Shown: positions 50,225-60,873 of the stretch, one piece after another
Numbering within the stretch: position 1 is the first letter of the stretch
How the letters are laid out: each line of letters opens with the position of its first letter
Source: SCTD01 sp963784675
GTDB lineage: Bacteria > Actinomycetota > Actinomycetes > Mycobacteriales > SCTD01
DNA length: 64,000 nucleotides
Direction of reading: 5' to 3'
Assembly (NCBI GenBank): GCA_963784675.1
Contig: CAWASE010000013.1
Span: 310,001 to 374,000, forward strand
Notes under the pieces: model-generated
The model's input: only the letters and a program-made list of their open reading frames with translations
Databases searched by the model: none
Told to the model about the DNA's origin: nothing
Position numbers and translations under genes: made by a program

Positions 50225-51432
50225 GCGAGGGCGCGCACGCCGCCGGGGCGCCCCAGCGCCTCGCCGAGCGGGTCGTCCAGCAGCGGCTCGAAGGCCAGCT
50301 CGGCGGCTCCCAGTGCGATCGAGTCGTCGCCCAGACCCGCGACGGCCAGCCGCACCTGTCGGCGGGGCGCAGCCAGCGCGGCGCTCAGTGCGTCGCGCAC
50401 GATCGGTTCGGTCGCCAGGTACAGGTGCCGCGTGACGCCACCGAACAGCACGAGCTCGGGATTGAAGATGTTGACCAGGGTGACGACGCCGACGCCGAGC
50501 ATGCGGCCGACCCGGTCCAGGCCGGCCCTGGGCCACTCCTGCCCGTCCGCGTGCGCCTGCAGCACGTCCGCGAAGGTGGAGCCGGGCGGCGCGCCGGTGG
50601 CGAGCAGCACGGCTTCCTCGCCGATCTCGGTCTCCCAGCAGCCGCGGTTGCCGCACCGGCACAGGCGGCCGCGATGGTCCACCGTCATGTGGCCGATCTC
50701 GCCGGCGAAGCCGCCGGCACCGCGCAGCGGTCGTCCGTCCAGGACGAGGCCTCCGCCGATGCCGACCTCGCCGGAGAGGTAGACGACGTCGCGGCAGCCC
50801 ACGGCCGCCCCGCGCAGCACCTCGGCCCGGGCGCCGAGATCGCCGTCGTTGCCGAGCTCGATCGGCAGGTCGGTGCGCAACCGCTCGGCCAGCAGGTCGC
50901 GCAGCGGGACGTCGACCCAGCCCAGGTTGGGCGCGAAGCGGACCAGCCCTTCCTCGGCGCTGACCATCCCGCACACGCCGACGCCGATCCCGATGCAGAC
51001 CGAGCCGGGGGTCGCGTCGCGACGCAGCGCCGTCACCAGCCGGGTCAGCCGGGCCAGGGTCCGGTCGACGCCGAAGTCGGCGGCCGACTGGTTCAGGTCG
51101 CGCCGGGCCAGCACGCGACCTCCCAGGCCGACGAGCATCGCGGTCAGGTGCTCGACGCCGATGTCCAGCGCCAGCACGTACGTCCGCTCGCTCAGCGGAC
51201 GCACCGAGATCGACGGCCGTCCGGTGCCCCCGCTGCCGGTCGGGGCGGCCTCCTCCAGCAGCCCGACCTCGGCCAGCTCCTGCAGCAGCACCTTGACGGT
51301 GCTGCGGTTGAGCCCCGTGCCGGTCGCCAGGTCGGACCTGGACAGCGCTCCCGCGCCGTGCACCAGCCGCAGCACCAGGCTCAGGTTGTGTTGCCGCACC
51401 GTCTCCTGACTGGCGGACCCGCTTCGCGCCAC
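50221..51432 (-). CDS. ROK-family transcriptional regulator
   Basis: A 403-residue NagC/XylR-type repressor. The N-terminal winged helix covers about 10-75 (SRSDLATGTGLNRSTVKVLL). The sugar-binding ROK domain starts at about 85 (VLALDIGVEHLTAMLVGLGG), with ELGNDGDLGARAEVL, the ROK signature GCRDVVYLSGEVGIGGGLVL and the zinc site CRCGNRGCWE after GEIGHMTVDH. It lies inside the operon, 3 bp after the permease stop and overlapping the first Gfo/Idh gene, so it should control its own synthesis with the transporter. The ligand is presumably the imported sugar. Confidence 0.94.
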   Translation of the reverse strand: MARSGSASQETVRQHNLSLVLRLVHGAGALSRSDLATGTGLNRSTVKVLLQELAEVGLLEEAAPTGSGGTGRPSISVRPLSERTYVLALDIGVEHLTAMLVGLGGRVLARRDLNQSAADFGVDRTLARLTRLVTALRRDATPGSVCIGIGVGVCGMVSAEEGLVRFAPNLGWVDVPLRDLLAERLRTDLPIELGNDGDLGARAEVLRGAAVGCRDVVYLSGEVGIGGGLVLDGRPLRGAGGFAGEIGHMTVDHRGRLCRCGNRGCWETEIGEEAVLLATGAPPGSTFADVLQAHADGQEWPRAGLDRVGRMLGVGVVTLVNIFNPELVLFGGVTRHLYLATEPIVRDALSAALAAPRRQVRLAVAGLGDDSIALGAAELAFEPLLDDPLGEALGRPGGVRALA

Positions 51433-51435
51433 CCG

Positions 51436-52704
51436 CTAGCCGCGCCCGCTGGCCGCGGCCTTGCGACGGGAGATCGCGTCGACGCTGGCGGCCACCAGCA
51501 GCACCCCGCCGGTCACCATGAACACCACGCTGGACGGCTGGTTCAGCAGCCCCATGCCGTTGATGATGACGGCGATGACGAGCCCGCCGAGCACCGCGTC
51601 GACGACCTTGCCCTTGCCGCCGAACAGGCTGGTCCCGCCGATCACGGCGGCGCCGACCGCGTAGAGCAGCGTCTCGGCGCCACCCGTGCTGGGCGAGATG
51701 GAGTTGTCGCGGCTGGCGATGAGCAGCCCGGCGAAGGACGCCAGCGCCGAGCACATGATGAAGCAGGTCAGCTTGATGCGGGCCACGTTGATGCCGGAGC
51801 GGCGGGCCGCCTCGGCGTTGCCGCCCACGGCGTAGACGTGCCGCCCGAAGGCGGTGCGGGTGAGCAGGAAGGTGAGGGCGACGAGCAGCACCAGCAGCAG
51901 CAGGACCACCTCGGGGACGCCGCGGATCGAGGTGACGGCCGGGTTGCGGCTGCGCTCGCCGCTCAGGGTGACGGTGGCGGTGAGCACCAGCACGGCCAGC
52001 CCGACGACCTTCGCGACGACGACCGCGGTGCTGTCGGACTGCAGCCCGCCGGCGCGCCGGGTGCGGCCGCGGGTGAAGGCGGCCAGGGCGTAGAGCGCGA
52101 TGATGCCCACGGCCAGGGTCCAGCCGAGCCAGACCGGCAGGTCACCGTTGTTGAGGGCGAGCAGCCGCTCGTCGCGGATGGAGATGGTGCCGCCCTCGCC
52201 GATGAGCTTGAGCAGCAGTCCCTGCAGGGCCAGGAACATCGCCAGCGTGACGACGAAGGACGGGATGCCCAGGCGGGACACCAGCGAGCCGATGAACAGC
52301 CCGATCACGGCGCCCGCGGCGGTGCCGGCGAGCACGGCGAGCCACCACGGCTGACCGTGCTCGGTCACCACGATCCCCATGACCGCGGCCGAGGCGCCGG
52401 CGGTGAAGCCGGCGGACAGGTCGATCTCGCCGAGCAGCAGCACGAAGACCAGACCCATCGCGATGACGATGACGGCCGCTGCCTGGTGCAGGAGGTTGGC
52501 GAAGTTGAAGGCGTTCGCGAAGTTGTCGGGGCGCAGCGCGGTGAAGACCACGACGAGGGTGACCAGCCCCAGCACGGCCGGCAGCGCCCCGACGTCGCCA
52601 CCGCGCACCCGGTCGACGTAGGTGCGCGCTGCGTGGCCGAGGCCTACCCGGTGGTCGGACTGGTCCGGGGCCATGGTGTCGGGAGCCTGCGTGCTGGTGG
52701 TCAT
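51436..52704 (-). CDS. Sugar ABC transporter permease (XylH/RbsC-like)
   Basis: A 422-residue permease with about 10-12 helices. The family pattern includes ALRPDNFANAFNFANLLHQA, VFVLLLGEIDLSAGFTAGAS, FVVTLAMFLALQGLLLKLIG and RTAFGRHVYAVGGNAEAARR. The last is the EAA-like cytoplasmic loop that contacts the ATPase; GGTSLFGGKGKVVDAVLGGL follows. The XylH-type insertion after VWLGWTLAVGIIALYALAAF (region around 200-290) is present. The start ATG 52704 overlaps the ATPase stop by 4 bp. Confidence 0.94.
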   Translation of the reverse strand: MTTSTQAPDTMAPDQSDHRVGLGHAARTYVDRVRGGDVGALPAVLGLVTLVVVFTALRPDNFANAFNFANLLHQAAAVIVIAMGLVFVLLLGEIDLSAGFTAGASAAVMGIVVTEHGQPWWLAVLAGTAAGAVIGLFIGSLVSRLGIPSFVVTLAMFLALQGLLLKLIGEGGTISIRDERLLALNNGDLPVWLGWTLAVGIIALYALAAFTRGRTRRAGGLQSDSTAVVVAKVVGLAVLVLTATVTLSGERSRNPAVTSIRGVPEVVLLLLVLLVALTFLLTRTAFGRHVYAVGGNAEAARRSGINVARIKLTCFIMCSALASFAGLLIASRDNSISPSTGGAETLLYAVGAAVIGGTSLFGGKGKVVDAVLGGLVIAVIINGMGLLNQPSSVVFMVTGGVLLVAASVDAISRRKAAASGRG

Positions 52705-53594
52705 GACGCCTCCACGTCGCGGGTCGTGTCCGCCAGCCGCGGGTCCTCCGGATCGAGCCGTCCGGGCGGTCCCGCGGCGAGCATGTCGGCGGCGCTGAGC
52801 CCGAGCTGGCCCGAGCGTCCTGTCGTGATGAGCTCGACGACCTGTCCGCGGTCGACCTCGTCCGTGCGCACCTGGGCGGCCATCCGGCCCAGGTACAGGG
52901 CCGAGATGCGGTCGGCGACCTGGAAGACGTCGTTGAGGTTGTGGCTGATGAGCACCACGCCGAGGCCCTGGTCGGCGAGCCGTCGGACCAGCTTGAGCAC
53001 CTGCTCGGTCTGCGCGACGCCGAGCGCGGCGGTCGGCTCGTCCAGGATGACCAGCTTGGAGTTCCAGAGCACGGCGCGCGCGATCGCCACGGTCTGCCGC
53101 TGCCCGCCGGACAGGCTCGCCACCTGCTGCCGGATCGACTTCACCGTGCGCACCGACAGGCTGGCCAGGGTCTCCTTGGCCCGCCGCTCCATCGTCGCCT
53201 CGTCCAGCCGGCCGCGTCGGGTCAGCTCCCGTCCGAGGAACAGGTTGTGGACGATGTCCAGGTTGTCGCACAGCGCGAGGTCCTGGTAGACGACCTCGAT
53301 GCCCAGCGCGTTGGCCTGCTTGGGGTTGGTGACCGTCACCTCCTGCCCGTCGAAGACGTAGCGGCCGGAGTCGAAGCCATAGATGCCGGCGATCCCCTTG
53401 ATGAGGGTGCTCTTGCCGGCGCCGTTGTCGCCGACCAGGGCGGTGACCTGACCGGCGTAGCAGTCGAGGTCGACCTGCTGCAGGACGTCGACCGCCCCGA
53501 AGCTCTTGTTCACCCCCCGCAGCGAGAGCAGGGCGCCGCCCTCGGCGGTGGACGGGACGGTCGGGCGCGTGCCGGTCGCGGGAGGCGGCGTCAT
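52701..53594 (-). CDS. Sugar ABC transporter ATP-binding protein (single-domain)
   Basis: A 297-residue ATPase with one nucleotide-binding domain, unlike the double RbsA/XylG. Walker A is LVGDNGAGKSTLIKGIAG, the Q-loop IEVVYQDLALCDNLDIVHNL, the signature SLSGGQRQTVAIARAV and Walker B LVILDEPTAALGVAQTEQVL. The switch His is in VVLISHNLNDVFQVADRI. This form (FrcA-like) pairs with XylF/XylH-type partners. It starts at ATG 53594 and follows the binding-protein gene across a 136-bp gap holding a strong hairpin and tandem repeats. Confidence 0.94.
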   Translation of the reverse strand: MTPPPATGTRPTVPSTAEGGALLSLRGVNKSFGAVDVLQQVDLDCYAGQVTALVGDNGAGKSTLIKGIAGIYGFDSGRYVFDGQEVTVTNPKQANALGIEVVYQDLALCDNLDIVHNLFLGRELTRRGRLDEATMERRAKETLASLSVRTVKSIRQQVASLSGGQRQTVAIARAVLWNSKLVILDEPTAALGVAQTEQVLKLVRRLADQGLGVVLISHNLNDVFQVADRISALYLGRMAAQVRTDEVDRGQVVELITTGRSGQLGLSAADMLAAGPPGRLDPEDPRLADTTRDVEAS

Positions 53595-53632
53595 GAGGAC
53601 TCTCCAGGTCGGGGTCGGGCGGACAGGGGACG

Positions 53633-53665
53633 GGGCGGTCCGGGCGAGGTCGCGCCGGACCGCCC
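53633..53665 (-). terminator. Strong inverted repeat between binding-protein and ATPase genes
   Basis: Perfect 11-bp arms GGGCGGTCCGG and CCGGACCGCCC with an 11-nt loop. On the minus strand it follows the binding-protein gene. No T-run follows. It could act as a partial terminator or protect the upstream mRNA from 3' decay, giving more binding protein than ATPase. Confidence 0.6.
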
Positions 53666-53730
53666 TGTCGGTCCTTGGTGGTGCTGTCGGTCCTTGGTGG
53701 TGCTGTCGGTCCCAGGTCGTGCTGGCGGTC
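53665..53730. repeat. Tandem 19-bp repeats after the binding-protein gene
   Basis: CTGTCGGTCCTTGGTGGTG occurs at 53665-53683 and 53684-53702 exactly. A diverged copy lies at 53703-53721 and a partial one runs up to the stop codon of the binding-protein gene at 53731. Confidence 0.85.
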
Positions 53731-54849
53731 CTAGGAGATGCCGGCCTTGGTGCAAGCGTCGGCGAAGGCGGCCGTGCAGACGTCGGCGGCGGTCTGGAAG
53801 CCGTCGTCGATCACCTGCTTGACCGTGTCCTGGTAGATCGCGACCGGGGTCTGCAGCGCCGACGGCACGTCGACGTTCAGCACGGTGTCACGGACGGTGC
53901 CGTCGGCGATGGACGCGGCGTCCTCACCCTTGATGAGCGCGATGGCCAGCTCCGACGCGGCGTCCGCCTCGGTCTTGATCGCCTTGTAGACGGTCATGCA
54001 CTGGTCGCCGGCGAGGATCGCCTGCAGGCCGGCGACGCTGGCGTCCTGGCCGGTGACGGGCACCTTGCCGTTGAGCCCGTTGGCCTTGAGCCGGGCGATG
54101 ATGCCGCCGGCCATCGTGTCGTTCGCCGAGACGACGCCGTCGATCTTGCCGCCGTTCTGCGTGTACAGCTGCTCGAAGGCGGTGCCGGCCTTGGTGGCGT
54201 CCCAGAACCCGCTCTGGTCACCGACGACCTTGTAGTCACCGGCGTCGACCTTGGGCTTGAGGCCTTCGACGTAGCCCTCCTTGAACAGGGCGGCGTTGTT
54301 GTCGGTCGGGTCGCCGTTGATGTAGACGACGTTCGCCGTGGTCTTGCCGGCGTCGCCGAGGCACTTGATCAGGCCGTCGCCCATCAGCTTGCCGACGCCC
54401 ACGTTGTCGAACGACACGTAGTAGGAAGCGCCGCCACCGAGGGTCAGGCGGTCGTAGTCGATCGTCTTGATGCCGGCGGCCTGGGCCTTCTTCAGGCACG
54501 CCGTGCCGGAGTCGGAGTCGAGGTTGACGATGAGCAGGACGTTGACGCCGCGGTTGATCATGCCGTCGCACAGGGTGGCGAACTTGGACTTGTCTCCGCC
54601 GGCGTTCTGGATGTCGGCCGAGATGCCGGCGGCCGAGAAGGCCTTGTCCAGCAGCGGCCGGTCGTTGGACTCCCAACGGGGCGAGGTCGCGGAGTCCGGG
54701 AGGATGACGCCGACCGAGCCCTTGGCGGCGGCCGGTCCGGAGGCGCCACCGGTCGCTGTCGTGGTGTCGTCCGAGCCACCACCGCAGGCGCTGAGGGCGA
54801 GGGCGAGGGCCGCCACCCCGGCGATCGAGGTGCGTGAGGCGTAGCGCAT
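53731..54849 (-). CDS. Sugar-binding lipoprotein (XylF-like)
   Basis: A periplasmic-binding-protein-like lipoprotein of 372 residues. The signal peptide is RTSIAGVAALALALSAC with lipobox LSAC. Then come an Asp/Thr/Gly linker and a type 1 sugar-binding fold: VGVILPDSATSPRWESNDRP, LLIVNLDSDSGTACLKKAQA, IKTIDYDRLTLGGGASYYVS, VVYINGDPTDNNAALFKEGY, DGVVSANDTMAGGIIARLK and VTGQDASVAGLQAILAGDQ. This matches xylose-binding XylF most closely, but substrate identity needs binding data. ATG 54849 is preceded by GGAAGG 9 nt upstream; an upstream in-frame ATG at 54918 lacks these features. Confidence 0.93.
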   Translation of the reverse strand: MRYASRTSIAGVAALALALSACGGGSDDTTTATGGASGPAAAKGSVGVILPDSATSPRWESNDRPLLDKAFSAAGISADIQNAGGDKSKFATLCDGMINRGVNVLLIVNLDSDSGTACLKKAQAAGIKTIDYDRLTLGGGASYYVSFDNVGVGKLMGDGLIKCLGDAGKTTANVVYINGDPTDNNAALFKEGYVEGLKPKVDAGDYKVVGDQSGFWDATKAGTAFEQLYTQNGGKIDGVVSANDTMAGGIIARLKANGLNGKVPVTGQDASVAGLQAILAGDQCMTVYKAIKTEADAASELAIALIKGEDAASIADGTVRDTVLNVDVPSALQTPVAIYQDTVKQVIDDGFQTAADVCTAAFADACTKAGIS

Positions 54850-54878
54850 GTGCGTTGACCTTCCGTTGCAGTGGAGTT

Positions 54879-54895
54879 TGTTGTGGCCCGCAACA
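54879..54895. promoter_or_regulatory. Candidate operator upstream of the sugar operon
   Basis: TGTTG-TGGCCCG-CAACA, an inverted repeat with 5-bp arms, lies 30 to 46 bp upstream of the binding-protein start. It is a possible site for the ROK regulator encoded in the operon. The arms are short, so this is tentative. Beyond it, up to 55108, I see no gene. Confidence 0.35.
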
Positions 54896-55108
54896 TATGG
54901 CCTTGTGACGCAGAGCACAAGACGTTCTCCTCAGCAGTTCGGCCGCAGCGATAACGAAAGCGCAACGCGGGCGAGCCGGGCACGGCCTATGTTGGCGGCG
55001 CGTCGAAAGTCGGCCCCACGGTCGGTAGGTCGATCGGGCCGCACCCCTACGACGGCCGACGGCCGCCGCCCCGGACAGGGGGCTGGCGGCCGTCGACGGA
55101 TCGGTGGG

Positions 55109-57791
55109 TCAGTCTGCAGAAGGCTCCGGCGGGTGCGGCTTGGCCGACCCCTCGCTGGCTCCGCCGGGGGCGTCGCCCGGCGTTCCGGTCGAGTGCTCCG
55201 GACCCGCACCGAGCCGCGGGCCGTGACCCTCGCTCGTGGTGGTCTCCGGCTGAGCCAGCTGCGGGACATCGGCCTGCGCGGTGTCCTGCGGGCTGGCGCC
55301 GACGGGCTTCGGGGCCTCGACGGTGACGTCGGGGGTCACGACGTTCTCGCCACCCTGCTCGGCGGAGGGGTCGGCGGACCCCTCCGCGGAGACGTCCGGC
55401 GCCGCAGGGGCGGCGGCGGGTGCGACGACAGCCGGCGCGGCCTCGGCCGCCAGTGGGGTGCCTGGCGTCGCGGGTGCGTCCGCCGGGACCTGGACCGGCG
55501 GTGCCGCCACCGCCGGGGCGTCGGCCTCGCGGACCAGCGTCGCCGTCCCCCCGCCGGCAGCGGCCGGGGCGGGCGGCGGCGTCGGGGCGACCAGCGAGCG
55601 GGCCAGGATCTGCGACACGTCCAGCACCTGGACGCTGTCGCGGGCCTCGCCCGACTGCTGCTTGGCCGTCACGGCGTCGGACAGCATGACCATGCAGAAC
55701 GGGCATGCGGTGGAGACGATGTCGGGGTCGAGCGCGAGCGCCTCGTCGGTGCGCTCGACGTTGATCTGCTTGCCGATCTTCTCCTCCATCCACATCCGCG
55801 CGCCGCCGGCGCCGCAGCAGAACCCGCGCTCCTTGCAGCGCGGCATCTCCTGCGTGTTCAGGCCCTGGATCGCGGCAAGCACCTCGCGCGGCGGCGTGTA
55901 GACCTTGTTGTGCCGGCCCAGGTAGCAGGGGTCGTGGTAGGTGACCTTCTCGTCGACCGGCGTGATCGGCACGAGGTGCCCGTCCGCGACCAGGGAGCCC
56001 AGCAGCTGGGTGTGGTGCACGACGTCGTAGTGCCCACCCAGCTGCGGGTACTCGTTGGCCAGCGTGTTGAAGCAGTGCGGGCAGGTCGCGACGATCTTCA
56101 TGTGCTTCTCGGCGGTGGCGCCGATGCTGTTCAGCGTCTCGACGTTCTCCATCCCGAGCTGCTGGAAGACGAACTCGTTGCCCAGACGTCGAGCCGGGTC
56201 GCCGGTGCACGTCTCGCCCTGACCGAGCACCGCGAACTCGACGCCGGCGGTGTGCAGCAGCTCGGCCACGGCGCGGGTGACCTTCTTGGAGCGGTCCTCC
56301 AGCGCGCCGGCGCAGCCCACCCAGAACAGGTACTCGACCTCGGCCGGGATCTCCCCGTCGACGATGCGGACCTCGAAGGACAGGCCCTCCATCCAGTCGG
56401 TGCGGGCCTTGTTGTTGAGTCCCCACGGGTTCCCGGCGTTCTCCAGGTTGCGCAGCATCACTCCCGCCTCGGACGGGAACGCGCTCTCGATGAGCACCTG
56501 GTAGCGGCGCATGTCCAGGATGTGGTCGACGTGCTCGATGTCGACCGGGCACTGCTCGACGCAGGCGCCGCAGGTGGTGCACGACCACAGGACGTCGGGG
56601 TCGATGACCCCGCCCTCCTCGGCGGTCCCGACGAGCGGCCGGACCGCCTGCTCGTGGTTGGTGCCGATCACCCGCTCGTAGCCCGACTCGGGGACGTGGC
56701 CGTGCGCCGCGTGCTCGTCGGCGAGCTGGAAGCTGGGCTCGAAGCCCTCCGGGGTCGCCTTCGTGCCCAGGATGTACGGCGCCTTGGCGAACAGGTGGTC
56801 GCGCAGGTTCATGATCAGCAGCTTGGGCGAGAGCGGCTTGCCGGTGTTCCAGGCCGGGCACTGGCTCTGGCAGCGGCCGCACTCGGTGCAGGTGGCCATG
56901 TCCAGCATGGCCGTCCACTTGAAGTCCTCGACCTTCGCGACGCCGAAGGTGTCCTCGTCGGGGTCGGCCTCCTCGAGCTCGAGGACCTTGCCCTTGCTCA
57001 TCATCGGCAGCAGCGCGCCGAGCGCGGTCGACTCCGGGTCGCGCTTGGTCAGCACGTTGATCGGGGCGACGAAGATGTGCAGGTGCTTGCTGTAGACCAC
57101 CAGCACCAGGAAGCCGAAGACGACGCCGATCTGGCCGATGACCATCACGTCTTCCAGTCGCGCGTTGAACGTCTCGCCCAGCGGCTCGATCGCGTGCGCG
57201 AGCAGGTTGGAGAAGAAGGGCGCCCAGGGCGTCTGCTGCCAGGGCGAGACGCCGGTGTTGAGCTGCGGCGCGCGGATCCCGAACAGGGTGACGATCACCA
57301 GCGAGATGAGGGCCAGCACCAGCCAGGCGGCGCCGGTGTGCGATCCGTAGAAGCGGCTGTCGCGGCCGATGGCCTTGGGCTGGGTGCGCAGCCGGATGAT
57401 GCCGAACACGATCAGACCGATCAGCACGGCCAGCCCGAAGAAGTCCTCGACGAACCCCAGCAGGCGCGTGTGGCCGATGATCGGGATGCGCGAAGTCGAC
57501 CTTGAACAGGGCGCCGACCGCCTCGATGATCGTGAACGTCAGGATCAGGAAGCCCCAGAACACGAAGAAGTGCGCCAGGCCGGGCAGGTTCCACTTCAGC
57601 AGCCGCACCTGGCCGAAGACCTCGCGGAACTGGCCCAGCAGCCGCTGCGGCCACTTGTCCAGGCGCCCCGGCGACGGTTGGCCGGCGGAGATCATCGAGT
57701 AGAGGAAGTAGACCCGCCGGGCGGCGATGGCCCCGGCGACGGCCATGATCGTCAGACCGACGACCAAGCGCACGATCATGTGCGTTTCCAC
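55109..57791 (-). CDS. Membrane-bound (Fe-S)-binding oxidoreductase, HdrD/GlpC-like, frameshifted near 57490
   Basis: An actinobacterial iron-sulfur reductase of about 893 residues (Rv0338c-like). The N-terminus has five or six helices, the first IVRLVVGLTIMAVAGAIAA, and resembles a cytochrome b/NarI-type anchor. Two 4Fe-4S motifs follow, CTECGRCQSQCP and CTTCGACVEQCPVD. Two CCG domains come next (WVGCAGALEDRS; VATCPHCFNTLANEYPQLGG; CCGAGGARMWME). About 170 C-terminal residues are an Ala/Pro/Val-rich tail, unusual for an enzyme. One extra base at about 57488-57493 breaks the frame within VDF-RIPIIGHTRLLGFVED. GTG 57791 was chosen because GGAGGA lies 4-9 nt upstream; ATG 57779 is the alternative. 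It probably passes electrons from a flavoprotein to quinones. Confidence 0.88.
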
Positions 57792-58072
57792 AGAGTCCTC
57801 CAGGTGCGGGCGCCCACGGGGCACGGGCATGCGGCCCCGAGGGTACGCGGGGGTGGGCGGGAGTTACCCGTAGGTAACCGCGTCCACGGTTCGATCCTCT
57901 CCGAAGCGTCCACGGCCCGCATCCGCAGGGGGTGCAGCGGGACGGATCCTGGCGCTCCTGACCAGCCTGCACACGACCCGATCGCACGGGCGCCCGGTAC
58001 CGGCGCTGCTGTCCGGTCCCGCGGCCGGAGCGGATCGCGTCGTGTGCGCGCCGGTCGGCCGGGGCTGCGGGG

Positions 58073-58216
58073 CTACACCAGGGCGGCGAACAGCTCCGAG
58101 AGGGCTCGCCAGCCCAGCACGGTCAACGGCGCGGCGAGCAGCAGGGCCACCACGACGGCGAGCAGCCGCACGGCGACCGTGGGGCGTCCTCGCCGGTCGC
58201 GCAGTCCACTGAGCAC
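58073..58216 (-). CDS. Small single-pass membrane protein (47 residues)
   Basis: Starts at GTG 58216: VLSGLRDRRGRPTVAVRLLA, then a single hydrophobic helix AVVVALLLAAPLTVLGWRAL and a short end SELFAALV before TAG. Basic residues before the helix suggest an N-in topology. It lies between the Fe-S reductase and the dnaK promoter, in otherwise empty sequence. GGAAC precedes the start. Coding character is supported by the clean positive-inside helix. Function is unknown. The region 57792-58072 shows no other gene. Confidence 0.5.
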   Translation of the reverse strand: MLSGLRDRRGRPTVAVRLLAVVVALLLAAPLTVLGWRALSELFAALV

Positions 58217-58286
58217 GGTTCCAGGGTTGCACGCGGAGCCCCTGCCCGCGGCAGGCAGGGCGTCGGGCACCGCGCATGGCAAGAAG

Positions 58287-58307
58287 CCTGAGTCGGGAAC
58301 ACTCAGG
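58287..58307. promoter_or_regulatory. HAIR operator 1 for HspR (dnaK)
   Basis: CCTGAGT-N7-ACTCAGG, close to the consensus CTTGAGT-N7-ACTCAAG of the HspR-associated inverted repeat, 72-92 bp before dnaK. Confidence 0.85.
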
Positions 58308-58329
58308 TCCGACGGGCGTTGTACTAGCA

Positions 58330-58346
58330 TGAGTGGCAGGCACTCA
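58330..58346. promoter_or_regulatory. HAIR operator 2 for HspR (dnaK)
   Basis: TGAGT-N7-ACTCA with the same 7-bp spacing, 33-49 bp before dnaK. It overlaps or abuts the TACTAGCAT sequence (58323-58331), a likely -10 region, so HspR bound here would block RNA polymerase. Confidence 0.8.
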
Positions 58347-58378
58347 CCCCGTACCCCTGCGAAGGAAAGGCCCCACCC

Positions 58379-60222
<1,844 letters not shown>

Positions 60223-60226
<4 letters not shown>

Positions 60227-60873
60227 GCGATCGCGAGCCGATCGTCGACGATCCGGACCGCGTCATCATCCGGGACAAGCGTCGGCTGGACCCGCTCTCC
60301 GGCGAGCTGCGCGACCAGGGGGCGGCGAACCCGTCGCCCCCTGGCGACGAGCCCGCCGCCGCGGCCGAGCCGGTGACGGATGCCGTCGCCGAGCTCACCG
60401 CCGATCTGCAACGGGTCAGCGCCGAGTACGCCAACTACCGCAAGCGGATCGAGCGCGACCGGATCGCGGTGGTCGAGATGGCCACCGCCGGCCTGCTCAA
60501 CGGTCTGTTGCCGGTGCTCGACGACATCGACCGGGCCCGCCAGCACGACGACCTCACCGGCGCCTTCAAGGGCGTCGGGGAGGCCCTCGAGGCGCTGACG
60601 GCCAAGCTCGGTCTGGAGCGGTTCGGCGCCGTCGGAGAGGTGTTCGACCCCGCCGTGCACGAGGCACTGATGCAGGTCGAGCCCGACCCGGAGCAGAGCG
60701 TGGCCACCTGCGCCGCCGTGCTGCAGCCGGGCTATCGGCTCGGCGCCGCCGGTGGTCGGGTGCTGCGCCCGGCTCGGGTCTCCGTCGCCGAGGGTGGCGC
60801 TGCGGCGCCCGACGCGGACGTCCGGTCCGCGGACGTGCCCACCGCAGAGTCCGAGAGGGAGGTGGCGCCGTGA
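60223..60873 (+). CDS. grpE: Nucleotide exchange factor GrpE
   Basis: A 216-residue DnaK exchange factor. A disordered acidic N-terminus (about 1-55) is followed by the long dimer coiled coil DLQRVSAEYANYRKRIERDR and the conserved LLPVLDDIDRARQH. The beta-wing region is FGAVGEVFDPAVHEALMQVE, then TCAAVLQPGYRLGAAGGRVL with VLRPARVSVAEG. The tail is Ala/Glu-rich. It starts at GTG 60223, overlapping the dnaK stop by 4 bp, and overlaps dnaJ by 4 bp. Confidence 0.96.

Noticed and set aside
50425..53289. 954-codon plus-strand frame across the sugar operon
   Set aside because: It is antisense to well-recognised ROK, permease and ATPase genes; composition is His/Gln/Arg/Gly-rich with no motif.
54850..54918. 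Longer binding-protein start at 54918
   Set aside because: It would put 23 residues before a normal lipoprotein signal peptide; the ATG at 54849 has a ribosome-binding site.
54848..57505. 885-codon plus-strand frame opposite the Fe-S reductase
   Set aside because: Mirror of a conserved gene with CxxCxxC clusters on the minus strand; no family signature of its own.
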